Shown here: one piece after another, positions 23,510 to 37,489 of the stretch
How positions within the stretch are numbered: position 1 is the stretch's first letter
Layout: the number at the start of each line of letters is the position of its first letter
DNA from: Pempheris klunzingeri
Lineage: Eukaryota > Chordata > Actinopteri > Acropomatiformes > Pempheridae
NCBI RefSeq assembly: GCF_042242105.1
Contig: NC_092013.1
Location: 20,346,618 to 20,410,617, forward strand
Length of the DNA stretch: 64,000 nucleotides
Direction: 5' to 3'
The notes under the pieces: generated by a model
What the model was told of the DNA's origin: nothing
The model's input: the letters and a program-made list of their open reading frames with translations, nothing else
Database searches by the model: none
Translations under genes and position numbers: made by a program

Positions 23510-24616
23510 GCGCCCCACCTGCCGTATTTGGGGAACGGTGAAACCAACAGCCTGCTGCCATGTCTTCCATCATCATCATCTTCACGGTTGGGTCCTTTAC
23601 GTGTCCAGGCTGGTTCACCCCAGCCTGCGTCCCGTTAGGCCGGATGGAGCCTGGCACAGTCTCCAGTTCCAGCAAGCTTTTGGAGTTGTTGACAAGGTGA
23701 TCTTTGCAAGTTCTTTGGGTTTTGATAATGGTCCGTGTGGAAAAGGTTGGAATCAAAGATATGGTGCGTGTGTAGTGAGTGACAACAGGCCAGCAGTGCT
23801 TGATGGGAAACATAATTAACAGAATAGATTGATTGAATATGCAATGCTACACTGTTTTCATGCAACACTTTGCAAAAAAAAAAAAAATCCTCCTGTCAGG
23901 ATTGCACAGGTGAAAGATTTCTGCGATAAAAGCATTAGTATGAGTTTTTTCTCTCATGGGTGGACGCGTCCAGTCAATCATTCGGTGTTAATCGGCTTTA
24001 TTATGGCCCTTAAACCTCTCAGTGCTATGGAGCTCAATCCCATTAAAATGACCTTGACTAGAAGCACGGGGAAGAAAGGAGAAGGGTGTGGATAATTATA
24101 GATGAAAGCCTGACTGGCCAGGACCCATAAGGGCCCCTATTGTGACTACTTGCATTCACAGCGAGGCCTCCAGCTTAACTTTACCAAGCCCTCCCTTTGT
24201 TTCTGCTGCAAAGCCCGATGGTGGACTGAACGATCTAGTTTTTACAACACAAAAGACATATATTTCATTAATACAGCTTTGATGGCATGAAAAACAGCCC
24301 CGTGGTTGCATTCTCCTTGTGCTTTTTACCTCCCCGCACTTTTCCTCTCTATCTGGAAAGTCTACGTGAGGGAAGGCAGCAAGGATTAGAAACACTTCTC
24401 TCCATACATTCTGTGACATTTCCCCGCAAAGCAAAGAACGAACACTCCAGTGGAGCCCAAGCCCGTGACAGTATCAGTCCCTCACAGCATGACCAAGAAC
24501 ATGTGCTTAGTCAAACCATCGCAGAGTAAATAGATATTAAACCAGTATGGCAGAGTCAGTGCGTGATGAGGTGACACAGACCTAATGACTGCTGTGTGTT
24601 TTTCCTCTCTCGCTAG
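23510..24616. other. Intron or intergenic sequence before the alpl start-codon exon
   Basis: No further exon was recognised. The right end is the acceptor TCGCTAG at 24,610-24,616 of the alpl start-codon exon. The 5' UTR part of that exon is 24,617-24,710. Confidence 0.55.
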
Positions 24617-24710
24617 CCGTGAGGCGACAGCAGACAGGCTTCCTCAGCTTTCTCAAAGTGGCATGTTATGGACGTCTAGAGTAACGCGTCAGCCGCACAC
24701 AGACGACAAC

Positions 24711-27700
24711 ATGAAGGTGACAGCCCTGCTCATCATTTGCTCCTGTCTGATCTTCAGGAGTTTGGGGAAGCCACAATTCCCTGGTAAGTTTCTCTATTGT
24801 TAGTCAGTCGCCCCCCCCCCAAAAAAACACAGCAACATCTGTCCTGCCATCTGTAACTCATCATGAGATCATCTGCACACATTGGAGTTTTTCTTTTGGT
24901 GGATCAGAGAGTATTATACGTTATATTTATCTGGGTTATAAATAAAATTTGACTGGATTTGACATGACTTCATGCGTCATGAGAGAATGTTTGGAACCTT
25001 TTCAGGAAGTTTTTTTTATTCACGCTGGAGAATTTTGATGCCATATTTAGTTGGGTGGTGCCAAGAAAGTTACAGGAATCCTTTGTGTAAATACAGTTTT
25101 CTTCAAAATGACCACCACGCCCATTCCCAAATGAGGAGGATGTGGGTTCTCAACAGACTGTATTTCGCCTTTAGATGACTTGTTTCATACAGTAACTGAT
25201 TAGTCAGTTAACTGATCATCGGAAAAAGTATTCAGCAGCTATTTTAATAATCAAATGATTTGATTGAATGAATGAATGATTCAACTGGACTCATGTACAA
25301 CATTCCACTACAGTGCAATCTCTTTGTTATATTTGTATATACCGCACAGCTTTTTTATGGATCTGTGGATTCCTCTAACTGTTCAAAGCTAACCACACTT
25401 TTTATTGCCATACACAGAACAAGAGAAAGATCCCAAGTTTTGGAATACGTGGGCCCAGCGGACCCTGAAGAACGCTCTGACGCTGCAAAATCTCAATAAA
25501 AACAAAGCAAAGAATCTCATTCTCTTCCTCGGAGATGGTAAGACAGGACGCCATCATGTTTACATCATGATTTGCAGGAAGAAAGTTCTCTAAATGCTGT
25601 GTAAGTCACCTAAAGGTGGAAGGTAACCTCGCTGCAGAAGGATCTGAATTGCTGTACGCACATCGCTAAAGATCCCTTTTGCCATTTTTAGGGTCAGTCC
25701 AGCTGAGCCAACAGTTTTATTTAAGCTGAAATAGAGGATCCAGTAATCCGGCAGAACATGAATGAGATTTTTCAAATGGTTTCTAACATGAGAGGTGATT
25801 GAATAGTATCAAACAAAACAACTGTGCTGCCACCAGATCACCGGGCTTCTGTTTGTGCCGGGCTGCTCATTGGTCGCACAATAACCTTTATCCTCCATTG
25901 GGCCTCTGCTCTGTCTGTTTGGACTACTGGCCCAACATGACATTCTTGCGCACTGCTGCACGCTTGGTTGTGGTAGCATAGTTAGAGAAAACAGGCAGCA
26001 TCTTACAAAAAAAGGTGGTAAAACACAACAATGAATGACTTTTTTTTAACGTTTAGTGGACTAGTAGCCTTACAATCGCACCATTCTGTGTAAATGAGCT
26101 GCATGACCAGCCGTTGTCTGTGCATACCACTGAGTCTCTCTATATTCTTGTAAGAACTCAAACTAGGCCTGAGGCAAATGCTACGCAGGGATATTTATCA
26201 CAATTTTTCCTGCTGTCAATACAAGTCAAATGCATGGTTAACTATAAGGTGAGCAGTAGCAGTGTTGACCAAGGAGTATGTTTTACTGTGCTGTACACAT
26301 TTCCCTGCAATTATCTTAAATCTTTCAGACAATCCCTTTAGAAAAGAATATAAGAAAGTCATGGAAAATTTAATTGATCCTGGTCGGGCAAGTTACAGAT
26401 TTACAGAGAGATCCTCATTGTCTGTGACCCAGAAAGTGCAGGACACAGTTTCTCATATTTATTTGTAATTATCTTCGATATCAGGCTTTTATTCTAAACA
26501 AAGAACAGAAAGTCATGGGGAGTTACATTCACCCTGCACGTCTAAAGATTAACTACATAGGCTCCTTTCTTCAAAAGTGTCTTCAAGGTAATGTTTATCT
26601 TATGAAAGTATTTATCCTGACAGCGGTCATCTTGTTCTGAAATGTCAAAGAAAACAAAAAGCTTTCATTCGTTGCAAGCTGTGCACAGCAGTTTCTCGTG
26701 TGCAGTCTCTGTCTTACCCGCCCTGAGGGAAGATAAATGCTGGCCTAACATTGAACCTGCTTTTGTTATTTAGGGATGGGTGTACCCACGGTGACGGCCG
26801 CTCGGATACTGAAGGGTCAGCTGAACGGGCAGAGTGGAGAAGAGACGCAGCTAGAGATGGACAAGTTTCCCTTTGTGTCTTTGGCTAAGGTCTGACTTAG
26901 TTATCATTCTAGCATACAGTATGGCACAATGTATTGATCTTACTTTGAGCATTAATGGCTTCCTGAAAAGCTCTGTGACCGTAAACAAGGTCACTCAGTG
27001 TGTCACGTCATACTGGTTGTGTATTGTGTTACAGATTTGATAAAAAAAAGACAGAAGATGTAATTAGATTATTTGTGCCTCATGAATCATCAGCTTGAAA
27101 TGAACCAGTTAAACTAAAATTCTGGCAATATTCTGTTTTTACTGCCAACAAGTCCCATGAAAAGACCAAAAACAACAACTGAAGTTTTATCTATGTAGCC
27201 AAAGCCTGATATAATTAACCCCTCTGTGCCATAGACCCCCATGGTTGTTGTAAGTAGTTTTTCTACATACACATGCAGTAAATGACTGGATAATGAAAGA
27301 GTTACTGCTAATTATCACTGTTGACTACATATACATAGAGCATATTCATTTTTTAATTAGCTGATTAAAGCGATAACATTAATACGTTTCTAGTTACATT
27401 TAGTGCACAATAACGCCTCCTCTGCTTGTACTATTTAGATTATTCAGAGAATATTTGCTTAAAGAAAAGCTATTTAAAATAAAATAAAAAATTTAACTGT
27501 ACACTGTTGTAAATTACAGTATTTATCAGTCGGGTGCCAATGTTTTTCCTTTCTTTGCAAATTGGAGAGGCCCCACTGTTGTAAATAGTGCTGTAACTAA
27601 CAATTCTTTTCATTTTTGATCAATCTGCAGATCATTGTCTTGATTAACTGAGTAATTATTAGGTCTAAAATGGCAGAAAATTGAAGGAATACCATCACGA

Positions 27701-28864
27701 AATGTTTATGCAGAGATAAATATAAATGTGTATTAAATCATTGATGAAAATAGTCCCCCCAAAGTGTAATATTTCCTCCTATTTGAGTTACGTTCGCTTA
27801 AAACTACAGTACCCAGCTGTTTTTGGAAATTATTAAGCCTTTTTTAAGATAAAACTACAGCAAATATTTCTGACCTGTTTTTAAAGATTTACATCGTCAG
27901 TAGGACCCAATGAGGCTGGGGCTGAGAGCCACAGACAGAGTAGGGAAATTAGAAAGAACTGAGCGATGGACTGACACACGGTCAACTCATGACATCAGAC
28001 AAAGACCCCCTGACAAGGATATCAGAGTGACTGCAAACCTATTTGGTATTTGAATTCTAACCACATGTCAATGGGCTGTAACTCTGCAGACGTACAACAC
28101 TAATGCACAGGTGCCAGACAGCGCCGGCACCGCCACAGCTTACCTCTGCGGGGTCAAGGCCAACGAGGGCACGGTGGGAGTGAGTGCAGCTGCTGTCCGA
28201 AACCAGTGCAACACCACAAAGGGCAACGAGGTCACTTCCATCCTCAGATGGGCCAAGGACGCAGGTATAGTGGCATTAAATAAATGCAACGCAGGCCATT
28301 TTCACACATCTCTTTATCTAAAGGGATGCCGAATTTTAATTTGTCCGACGCTCAATTGTCATGTGTTTCACGTCTGAGGAGACCTAATTGCGGTTGCTGT
28401 TACTGCTGTGATAATGGGAAGTGGGAATACTCACCGAGGCGACTTGATCGCTCAAAGCAGCAGCTTTGAAGTGTTCTTAAAAGAGATGCACATAACACAT
28501 GTTTTTTTACTCTGCTCATTCCCTTTTTCAGCCATTCATCCTTTGAACAAAGTTATCCTTGGAGCAGTTTTTAAGTGACATTAACTTGACCCGAAGAGCG
28601 AATTTTTGATGTATCCTCAATTAAAACGAGACAAACACATTCTTCAAAATGTGTCTCACTGGCTGTCGTTGTTATGAAGTTTCGCCAGGCTTTTGGTTGT
28701 TTTTTTGAACGTTCTGACCCCCGATTTGTCTGCATCCTTGATTCAAATTTCAAGTGGGCTGTAGTGTTGCTGGTACATATGAAACCATTTGTACCAAACA
28801 CAACACTTTTAATCAAAAGCCTGAATGAGCGGTGGTGAGAATAAGTTAGGGGTGAGGGAGGGTC

Positions 28865-28910
<46 letters not shown>

Positions 28911-31900
28911 CATGTGTGTGGGTTCAACGGGTCACAGATAACAAGAAATCCAATCATTCCTCAGGGAACATGGCAGGCAGCAGCTGACCTTCTGCACAAA
29001 GCAAATAGAAATAGAAAAGTGTTTCTCGTCAGGTCATTTTCTGAGACTGACCTCTGCTGGCTCTGCCTTTGATGTTTTACTTTTTACATCAGGGAGATTT
29101 ATTAGCGGAAAACCTTTTTACATGCTGATAAATACAGGTCCATCCATTTTTCACTGGTGGAGATTACAATTGTTTTTCAGTTTAAGGATGAGCGATATCA
29201 ACATTTTGTCATGGGGATTTGGACCAGACAACAAAATTGCAATTTACTATATAATTCTTTGACTGACAGCCGCCTGTGTGTGCATCTGTGTGTGTGTTCA
29301 CGACAGGCAAGTCAGTGGGAATAGTGACAACGACCCGTGTCAACCATGCGACTCCCAGTGCTGCGTACGCCCACAGCGTGGACAGAGACTGGTACTCTGA
29401 CAACGAGATGTCAGCTGAGGCACTGCAGGACGGCTGCAAGGACATCGCCAGACAACTCTTTGAAAACATTCCCAACATCGATGTGAGTCAAAAGCGCTTA
29501 TTGCGATACATAACTTAGCATCAGGTAACGAGCCTTCGGAGCTCCAGATGACTTTTAGGTAATTTAACCCAAGCTAAACCCCTCCGCCATACAAAGTCAT
29601 AGCTTAGCACTGAGGCACGCAGACCTGTCAAGCCTTGGATTCCTCCTCATGCTGTGCACAGGACTCTAGTGATCCACCCAGACCCCCAGTAAGTGCGGCA
29701 GGCTTTGAAGCCAATTTTATATAGTGGCAAAATCATGTAATTACAACAATGGCGTCACATCTGTCAAGTGATGCCATTGGGCCCCAAAAACACTTTTTTT
29801 CCACAGACTTACATTGTGAAAGAGACACCTGAGGGTCACAATCCCTTGCGAAATGACTCCTTTCCCTGTCAGAATTTGATCCATTTGGTCTGAAAACATT
29901 TGGGAAGTCCAGAAGAGCCCATTTCATTAATTTTAGTGGAGGGCTAATGGGAGCGAGATGTTAGTGCACATGCTTTATGGGCCCAACGATGCGGATGATT
30001 TGGGGACTTCTATACCTGGGAAGTCGAACTTCTTTGACTTTATGCACTACTGATCAACTTTTATAGGAATGAACCGAGCCTCTCCAACACTGTATACCCA
30101 GTTCTCTTAATGTATCCATGGCTGCACCACAAATAAAGGGTCTGGATGGTGTTTTTTTTACCCTCTCCAAAATCAAAACAACAGGAGCAAAAGTGTAAAT
30201 AATAGATTGAATAGTGTGTTTGTCTGCTCTAGCGTAAGCTGCAAATGTTTACCCGCTTTCAACCGACAGCAGTAGCTTATCCGAGGCATTAAAAGCCTTC
30301 AAAACTAGTACATCCACTGTGTTGTACCGGTTACTTCCCCACAGTGTGAAAGCTGGTCATAGATGCTACTATGTCAGAGTATAAACAGAATGTAGTAGCT
30401 AATGCTGGTGGCTCTGTCCTACTCTGCGGAAGTTTACGCTCCAGCAACCCCAGCCAAACCTATCAACCCTGTTGTAGTGTTACGTTCGCCAAAAACACAC
30501 TGTTTAATCCTAAAAGCCTTTTCAAAGGGATTGTTTGAATGTGAAGTATATAAACATTTTTCGTCATCATGCTTTAAATACTAGGACTAGCTCCACTCTT
30601 GCATCTCTGCAAGAGCAATTCTGTTTCATTATTTCTTTGTCTTCTACTTCGATCATGGATGCTGCTTTTTTGCCGGCGACATGCTCCTTGAGTGTCAGTC
30701 TCTTAGCAAGACAACATACATACAGTACATAGTCATCGAGTGTACACTTAAGATCCCTTTACAATCCGCTGAAGACATTAACATTTAACCTGGAGACCCA
30801 TTTTCACCCAGCTTATGAACCCACAAAATTGTCTGTCGGAGGCTAGAAATCACCGTTTGTCATGTGGTCCTAAAGCGGACTAAGACTAAGATTGTAATTT
30901 TTTATTCTGCTCTGCGGCTTTGCAGGTGATTATGGGTGGAGGGAGGAAATACATGTTCCCCAAAAACAAGTCGGACGTGGAGTACCCGGGCATTGCGAAA
31001 CACAGCGGCACTCGAAAAGACGGAAGAAACCTGGTGCAGGAGTGGACTGACAGAATGAAGGATAAAGTACGTTTTCTCCTCCTCTTCCCTCTCTTTGCTC
31101 TTCTCGTTCCTCTGCTCCCTCTTTTATCTTCCCAATTACATTTACATATTTAGGAGTTCAAAGTGACTGCGGTGTTACCAAACAGGCTGTGCTGTACATT
31201 TGTGTCTTTTTAACTGTGCAGAAAGGCCATTATGTATGGAACAAGAAGCAGCTCTTATCGCTGAACCCTAACAACGTGGATTACTTATTGGGTGAGTTTC
31301 CAGTCTCAGCGTCATTACGAAACTCTCACTGAAGTGTAAATGAAGAGCAATGTGTATGCATTTGCTGCAGGCTTATTTTCCGTGTGTAATATCCTATTCC
31401 TTTTTGAACCATGCCTTGTGTTCTTCCAGGTCTCTTTGAACCTGGGGATCTGACATACCACTTGGAGAGGAACACTGACACTGATCCTTCGCTGACAGAG
31501 ATGGTGGAGGTGGCCATCAAAATCCTGAGGAAGAACCCCAGTGGATTTTACCTGCTTGTCGAAGGTGGGTTTGCAGCCTCGTGGTGAAATTGGACTGTGG
31601 TGTTTTGTTTTCACAGAGATCAGCCAGACTGGTTTACTGAGTTTGTTATGTCACAGATTTCAAAAGGTGGAGATACACACTGTGGTTGTTGGGCTGAATA
31701 TAGTTATTACCGTCTGTGACTTTGGTGTCACCACTAGTCGGCTTGACCAGGTCTGTTATAGTGAAGGCCTGTTGGTGTTGACAGTTGGAAGATGAAACGA
31801 CATGGTGTGTGTGTTTGCATTATTTGCCTTCAGATACAGTCGCTACCCAACGTTATTAGGATTATTAAAGGGAAAGAATAGTTGAACTTTTTGGGAAAGA

Positions 31901-34900
31901 CACTTGTTTGCTTTCTCTCTGAAACTGAGATGGAAATATGAAGATCAATGTCACACATGTGTGCGTGAAAAGAGAACTCCATTGTGATAAGCAGAGATGC
32001 GGAGCAGGCTATAGAGATCTGGTAACTTTGCTTTTCTCTAACTCCAAACCATCAGATTTTAGTCTCCTTTAGTCCCAACTGACAGTTAGATTTTTCTGGC
32101 ACAACAAAAAACCTTCGTACAACGTTTTTCATACACGCAATACAAAATATAAATATATTTGATAGTCCCTGTCAAGCACAGGGCTGAAGTCAGAATATAG
32201 TTAGACTAACTTAGCAGGGGGAAACAGCTAGTTTGGCTTTGAAGCTCACTTATTAACCCGTTAAATCTTGTTTAGTTTAATATGTACACAAACAGAAAGG
32301 TAGAACTCATAACATGGTTTTAGTCGATCCAGTGCGTCTGTGCTGGGTTACACTGCGTTCACACATGCAGCCACAAAGTCGGAGGATCTCTGGTGACTTA
32401 TAAATCTATGGCTGTGCTGCATTGAGCACGTAATTTACATAGTGTGTCGTTGTTATTTCTCAAATGTAGAAGATAATTGCCTGTTGCACAGTTTGCTTCC
32501 CGACTACAGTATCTCACTGAGGTACAGAAACTGTTTTAATTAGGGTTACTGTATTTTCAAACCCTCAAGCAGGAACCCTTAGATTCATGCATGTGCACAT
32601 GTATGAATGTACATCACATTCACATTATGCACGCATCATAGCTGTTTTCAACACAATTATTTCAGTGTTTAACACACAGTCAGTGTGCCCAGTGTTAGTG
32701 TTATTAGCCAGGAAACACTTACTGTACCCCCCTAAAGCCACAATTTGTTGTTTTTACATTTTCATTTGTCATCCGATTAATCAAACAAGCTACGGCATGT
32801 CAATTAGAAAGCTTTAGAGGGAGGCTAGTGGGTGTTCACTTTGGACAGAGCTGGGCCAACTGTTTCCCTCTGTGTTGTTTATGCAATGAACACTGAAGTG
32901 CATTCGTGATCTCTTACTGTGACTTTGACTGTTCCCCAGAAACAAAGTAATTTAATCAATGACATCAAAACCAATTTGTGCTTTGTTAACAATTCTGTGG
33001 AGCATGAAACACAGAGGACGGAAAAGGTGTTTGAAGAGAAGTTTGTCAGCCATCGGTTCACTGATCACTCCAGTGTCCTCGTAAAACTTCCTTCAAATAT
33101 TTAAATTGCTTTAACACGGTGCAAGTTTTCTGCTGGAGTAAAGAGAGTTCAGCAACTTGAATGCATTGATTGGTCCACAAGTCTTAAAAATGACTTGCCT
33201 GAGATCAAGTCAAGTCAAGAAGCAGCCCAGAAAACGTTGTGAACATGTGCCACTTCAGAGCATTCACTGTTATCTAAATGCTGTCCATAAAGGCCTGCTT
33301 GGAGTCCTGTCATGTTTTTAAGTGGGAAGAAAAGGGATTCAACTAAAAGTAAACATCATCCAGAAAACTTAGATAGATAGATGAACTTATTCTTGTTACA
33401 GATTCTATGTCTGACAGGGAGCTTTAAATCACAGTCTTCCTTTGTTTCTGCGTGGACCCTTGTGAACTTGTGTCAGACTGACAGAGGATAGAGGCAGCAG
33501 GGTGGCCTGTTATTATTGAGATTGTCCTTCAGCCAACGGACCTGGCTTTCTTTTATACTGGCTTTTAGATTGGCAGGCTACCAGACTCACATTTGTGTTT
33601 GTGACCATTTCCGTAGTGGAAATCACTGGAAAACATTCTTATGATTCATCAAGTAGCACCCAGTTTTGATTAAACATCAGATTTCAAAAGAACCATGCCT
33701 TGCTGATGTAAAGGCAAATGTGTTTTGATTGCAGTTGATGAAATACAAAGAGAAATGTATAGCATTCGGTAATGCGTGGACTAGATATAAAAAGGGGCCA
33801 GAAAGCATAAAAAACACAGCAGTCAAAGACTCAGAGGCAGGACAAAGTGGGCAAGGATGATACAGTATGAGTTTGGTCTATAAAACAGCATTTATCAGCT
33901 AAGAAAAGAGTAATAGTTTGTGGTACAAAATAAAGTCCTAAGAGGCCAGAGGCATTATGTCTTTAGGTTGTACATTTGTCCCATTCTCGTGAACACGGTA
34001 ATTTAGGAATGCCTTAAGGGATTCTCTTCAATTTTGGCACAATAGTCGTCCTCTTGGACTCAAGAACGGAAGTCTTGGACAAGAATTTACAACATTTCAC
34101 ATAAATGGCTAATAAGGAAAGAAATTATGAAACTATGACATTTTATATCCAGAAGACAACACATTGGTTTGCAAAAACACTTTTACGGTCATTATTCAAC
34201 GCCATAACTCAGGAACAGAAGGGGAGATATTTCACATTTGGTCGTCCACTGGAACTGAAGCTGTGATGATTTAATGGATCTGCTGTGCGGCCTGCGTGAA
34301 TGTGACTGAAATGTGTGAAAGAATGTGTAGCTTCTTTGTAATTTCTGCAACTTTGTGCACTGTCAGAAGCAGCTTTACTGACCAAGCATGTGAACACACA
34401 CACAAGGAAACTAACCTTGTTTTCTGTTTCTCTCAATGAACTTACACATTCAGACCTTAGACATTCAGAAGAGGAAGAACAGCAAAGCTTCGTGAAGTCA
34501 AGTTAAATCTATTTCATTCATATAGTCATATGTCACAAATTGAAACATTGCCTCGAGGGGCTTCGCAGTCTCTACAGCAAACATCCTCTAGGCTGAGACT
34601 GAGGAACAAAGACTGGGGCATCCTGTTCCTCTGCTAGTGCACCACAAGCACAAGTAAAGACATCACGCTTCTCATTGGATATTACTCACAACATAGCGAT
34701 AACTTCCATTACTGCAACTACTACTTATTTTCAATACCTTTAATTAAATTGCTTCAGAGCATTCACTACATATATTATGAGTCTGGACAGACATGGACAG
34801 ACATTACTCCACTGGCTGGCAGAGGTTCTAGTTTATCTAGTCTGTTGCTGTTTATTGTATGCAGTCTGTGTAGGAGGGGAGATTTACATTCCAACAAAAT

Positions 34901-36852
34901 TCTGTATTGTTCTGCTCTGATCATCATCTTTGTCAGATGAGTACTGAGAAATCTGTGAATGCCCAATGTCAGCACAATATCAGCTGAAGTAGGCACAGGA
35001 ATGTTGGTCCCGATAAATACGTGTCCTTGGCCGAACGTGTTGAGAGAAGCATGGTAACAGTCGGTGGCTGCTGAGGGGCTGGCAAACACCTGCAAGTGTG
35101 ACAGTGATTGTTGAGCCAGACAGAGCGAGAATAAAGGGGTCAGCATGTTTGAGAGGGCTTGTTGGGTCATTTAACACCGTCTAAAAGAAAAGAAAGTGAA
35201 AGGAGCCCCCCCCCCCAACACACACAAGCCTTTTTGATCGTGGAGTTGTGGTAGCTGCTTCTGACAATTTGCGTAGCTTTCCGAAACTGACAAGAGATGA
35301 ATAAATAAATAAGAAAGAGACACAGGATTAGAACTTGGGAACTGTATATTATCATTTCACTGTGTCTTTAAGAGTTTAATAGCTAACTGCATGTATTTGC
35401 TACTCTGTCAGGAGGACGTATTGATCATGGACACCATGAGGGCAAGGCCAAGCAGGCTCTGCATGAAGCTGTGGAAATGGACAGAGCCATCGGGCGGGCC
35501 GATCTCATGACCAGCGTCCATGATACGCTGACTATAGTTACTGCTGACCATTCTCATGTGTTCAGCTTCGGAGGCTACACGACCCGAGGAAACACAATAT
35601 TTGGTATGTAATGGTGATGATGCCCATCCAGTGCTGTGCATATCTGTCTAGTAATGCTGTCAGTTAAGTGTTCAGCCTGGTTCTGTTGTGATAATAGGGT
35701 TTAATGCTCTGTCTCCATCCACAGGTCTGGCCCCAATGCTGAGTGATATTGACCAGAAGCCCTTCACCTCCATCTTGTATGGAAACGGACCAGGTTACAA
35801 AATTGTCAACGGTGCGAGAGAGAATGTCTCCACTATTGACTACCGTAAGTAAAATCAGGTTGGCTTTGGTAAAAGTTAAGATTACAGTTAAAAGGAAATG
35901 CACCCTAAACTTCTTTGACTCTCTGTAAATGGTGGATTTTTATTATTTGAAAAATAACCAAACCAAAATCCCTTTAAGTGTGGCTGTAAAACCCACTGAG
36001 AGCGTATCAGAAGCGTGTTGATTTGGTCACTTTCCTGTGATTTTCAAGCTTCTAACGTGTCCAAACAAGCTACGTTTTGTATCTTGTCTGTTTTAAATGT
36101 GTTTCTTAGTTGTCCTGTAGCCTACAAACAGCAGCTACAGTCAAAGTGAAGGTGTTTTTGCCACATCCAAGACGAACCCCTCGTCAAACATGGTGTTAAA
36201 ATCCCTCTGCCCGGTAAATGTCTGGCCTGGTGCCACCGATTATGAAATAATATTGATGTGGTGGGTGAATATACAATTGAAAGTGGGGTCTTTTATTTTG
36301 AAAACTGTAAGTTTGTTTTTCTGACTTCTCTCCTGCCTTTGTTGGCACATTGCTGCATATTGTGGTGTGTTACGGCCTTGCGTCGGTTACAGTAGAGAGA
36401 AGCCATCACATCATCTGTGTGCATGTGCATCTTTGTGTGTGAGACATACAAAGCACGGACCCCCTGATAGAAAACAGCTCAGTAGCGCTACTAGAGGGCA
36501 AAAACTCCACAGGGAGCCTTTAACTTAAGGTGGGTTTTTTCCACCCTAATGTCTTTAAATGTTTTCTATTTGTCCCTTTATTTCAGAGGAGAACAACTAC
36601 CAGGCCCAGTCAGCTGTACCTCTGAGCATGGAGACTCATGGTGGAGAGGATGTGGCCGTATTTGCTAAAGGTCCCCTGGCTCACCTGTTGCACGGGGTCC
36701 ATGAGCAGAACTACATCCCCCATGTGATGGCATACGCTGGCTGTATCGGTCAGAACAGGGAACACTGCATGGCACGCAGCGGGACTGCCAGTTTGCGCCC
36801 CGTCCTCTCTAGCATCGCAGCCCTTCTCACAGTCACCCGACTTCTGTGCTGA
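24711..36852 (+). CDS. alpl: Tissue-nonspecific alkaline phosphatase, complete coding sequence
   Basis: GPI-anchored ectoenzyme that hydrolyses pyrophosphate and other phosphomonoesters in bone mineralisation. Coding exons: 24711-24783, 25418-25537, 26774-26889, 28090-28264, 29307-29482, 30926-31066, 31222-31291, 31430-31564, 35412-35603, 35725-35844, 36587-36852. All joins are GT-AG and in phase, giving 527 residues against 524 in human. It has an N-terminal signal peptide (about 1-19). Metal and catalytic residues are all present: D64 in FLGDG, nucleophile S114 in PDSAGT, T177 in HATPS, E335, D340 and H344 in GRIDHGHH, D381 and H382 in TADHSH, and H457 in ETHGGED. Sequons are at 144, 234 and 432. 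The C-terminal tail fits GPI attachment but has an arginine four residues from the end. There is an acceptor at 24,616, so the 5' UTR is split. Confidence 0.97.
24784..25417. other. alpl intron
   Basis: It contains a degenerate repeat fragment at about 25,190-25,265, rich in GATTAGTCA/ACTGATCA motifs, resembling a widespread teleost element whose other traces are near 27.59, 49.2 and 50.9 kb. A C/A run lies near 24,812-24,827. Confidence 0.4.
25538..26773. other. alpl intron
   Basis: No exon, RNA gene or clear repeat was recognised. Confidence 0.5.
27585..27690. repeat. Degenerate GCTGTAACTAACAATT-type interspersed repeat
   Basis: A start like TAGTGCTGTAACTAACAA, followed by TTTTCATTTTTGATCAATCT and GATTAACTGAGTAATTATTAG, matches from memory the pattern of an abundant fish non-autonomous DNA element. 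It lies in an alpl intron. Related traces occur near 25.2, 49.2 and 50.9 kb. Confidence 0.5.
28868..28908. repeat. GT microsatellite in alpl intron
   Basis: About 20 uninterrupted GT units. Confidence 0.92.
29483..30925. other. alpl intron with repeat-like sequence
   Basis: The block at about 29,690-29,950, including GAAGCCAATTTTATATAGTG and AATTACAACAATGG, resembles a common teleost interspersed repeat. No exon was seen. Confidence 0.35.
31860..32330. repeat. Teleost interspersed repeat in alpl intron
   Basis: Phrases such as GGGAAAGACACTTGTTTGCT, GTTAGACTAACTTAGC...GGGGGAAACAGCTAG and AAGCTCACTTATTAACCCG are hallmarks, from memory, of a very abundant fish repeat. The same family seems to supply the first bases of this window. 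Confidence 0.55.
32331..33984. other. Part of the 3.8-kb alpl intron
   Basis: A short GATA run lies near 33,371-33,383. No exon was recognised. Confidence 0.45.
33985..34330. repeat. Teleost interspersed repeat in alpl intron
   Basis: The segment has TTCAATTTTGGCACAATAG, a CTTGGACTCAAGAACGG motif, GCAAAAACACTTTTACGGTC and TTCAACGCCATAACTCAGG. From memory these are typical of a widespread fish repeat that often shows spurious long ORFs. Confidence 0.55.
34331..35411. other. Right part of the 3.8-kb alpl intron
   Basis: A C-run lies near 35,207-35,217. No exon was recognised between the coding exons ending at 31,564 and starting at 35,412. Confidence 0.45.
35845..36586. other. Last alpl intron
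   Basis: Nothing beyond unremarkable intronic sequence was recognised. Confidence 0.5.
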
Positions 36853-37480
36853 CCTTCCCCAGACGCTCCTCATCCTGTTGATACCCCTTGTTTTAACTAG
36901 TCAGACACTTCGTCGTTGTTTTTTAAATGTCATGGGACCACTGTTAGGGCACTTTTGTGTTCATTGACAAAAGTATAAGCTGTCTATTTAGGCAAATATG
37001 TGAAACATTGCAAAATAATCACCCCTGATGCACTGAAATGAAAAGTGGTGTTGCAGAGATCACCACAGAATCAGAGATCTCAGATGTAACTTTGTCTATT
37101 GAATAGTTTTAATGAAGGGTTTTAGGACCTGTTAGGCCTCGTTGTTAAATGTAAAACCTTTAGATATGAATAGATAGATTGGATTTAAAAATGTTTGAAT
37201 ATGTTTCATATCTTAAATGTGCAGTTCACAGAATCTACCTCATAAGCTTGCAAAAGATCTCTTGTGTAATTATGGTGTGTTCAGAAGGGCACATTTCAAA
37301 GGACAAATTTCATACCGAAACCAGAGGCAACTGAATGTATAATTGACAAAAGAAAAAAATACATACAAATTTCTTGTCACACATCACGTGCATACTGAAA
37401 AAAGCCCATCTATCATGATTGTGTCCAATAACAGAAGCTGTAAAACCTCTTAACCAATAAAAGAAATGTTTTTGTTTTCT
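36853..37480 (+). other. alpl: alpl 3' UTR and poly(A) signal
   Basis: A canonical AATAAA lies at 37,456-37,461, followed from about 37,468 by T/GT-rich sequence (TTTTTGTTTTCTG, later CAGTGTTGTTG) suited to a cleavage-stimulation element. This predicts a 3' UTR of about 0.6 kb. No earlier canonical signal stood out. Confidence 0.6.
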
Positions 37481-37489
37481 GATAATCTC

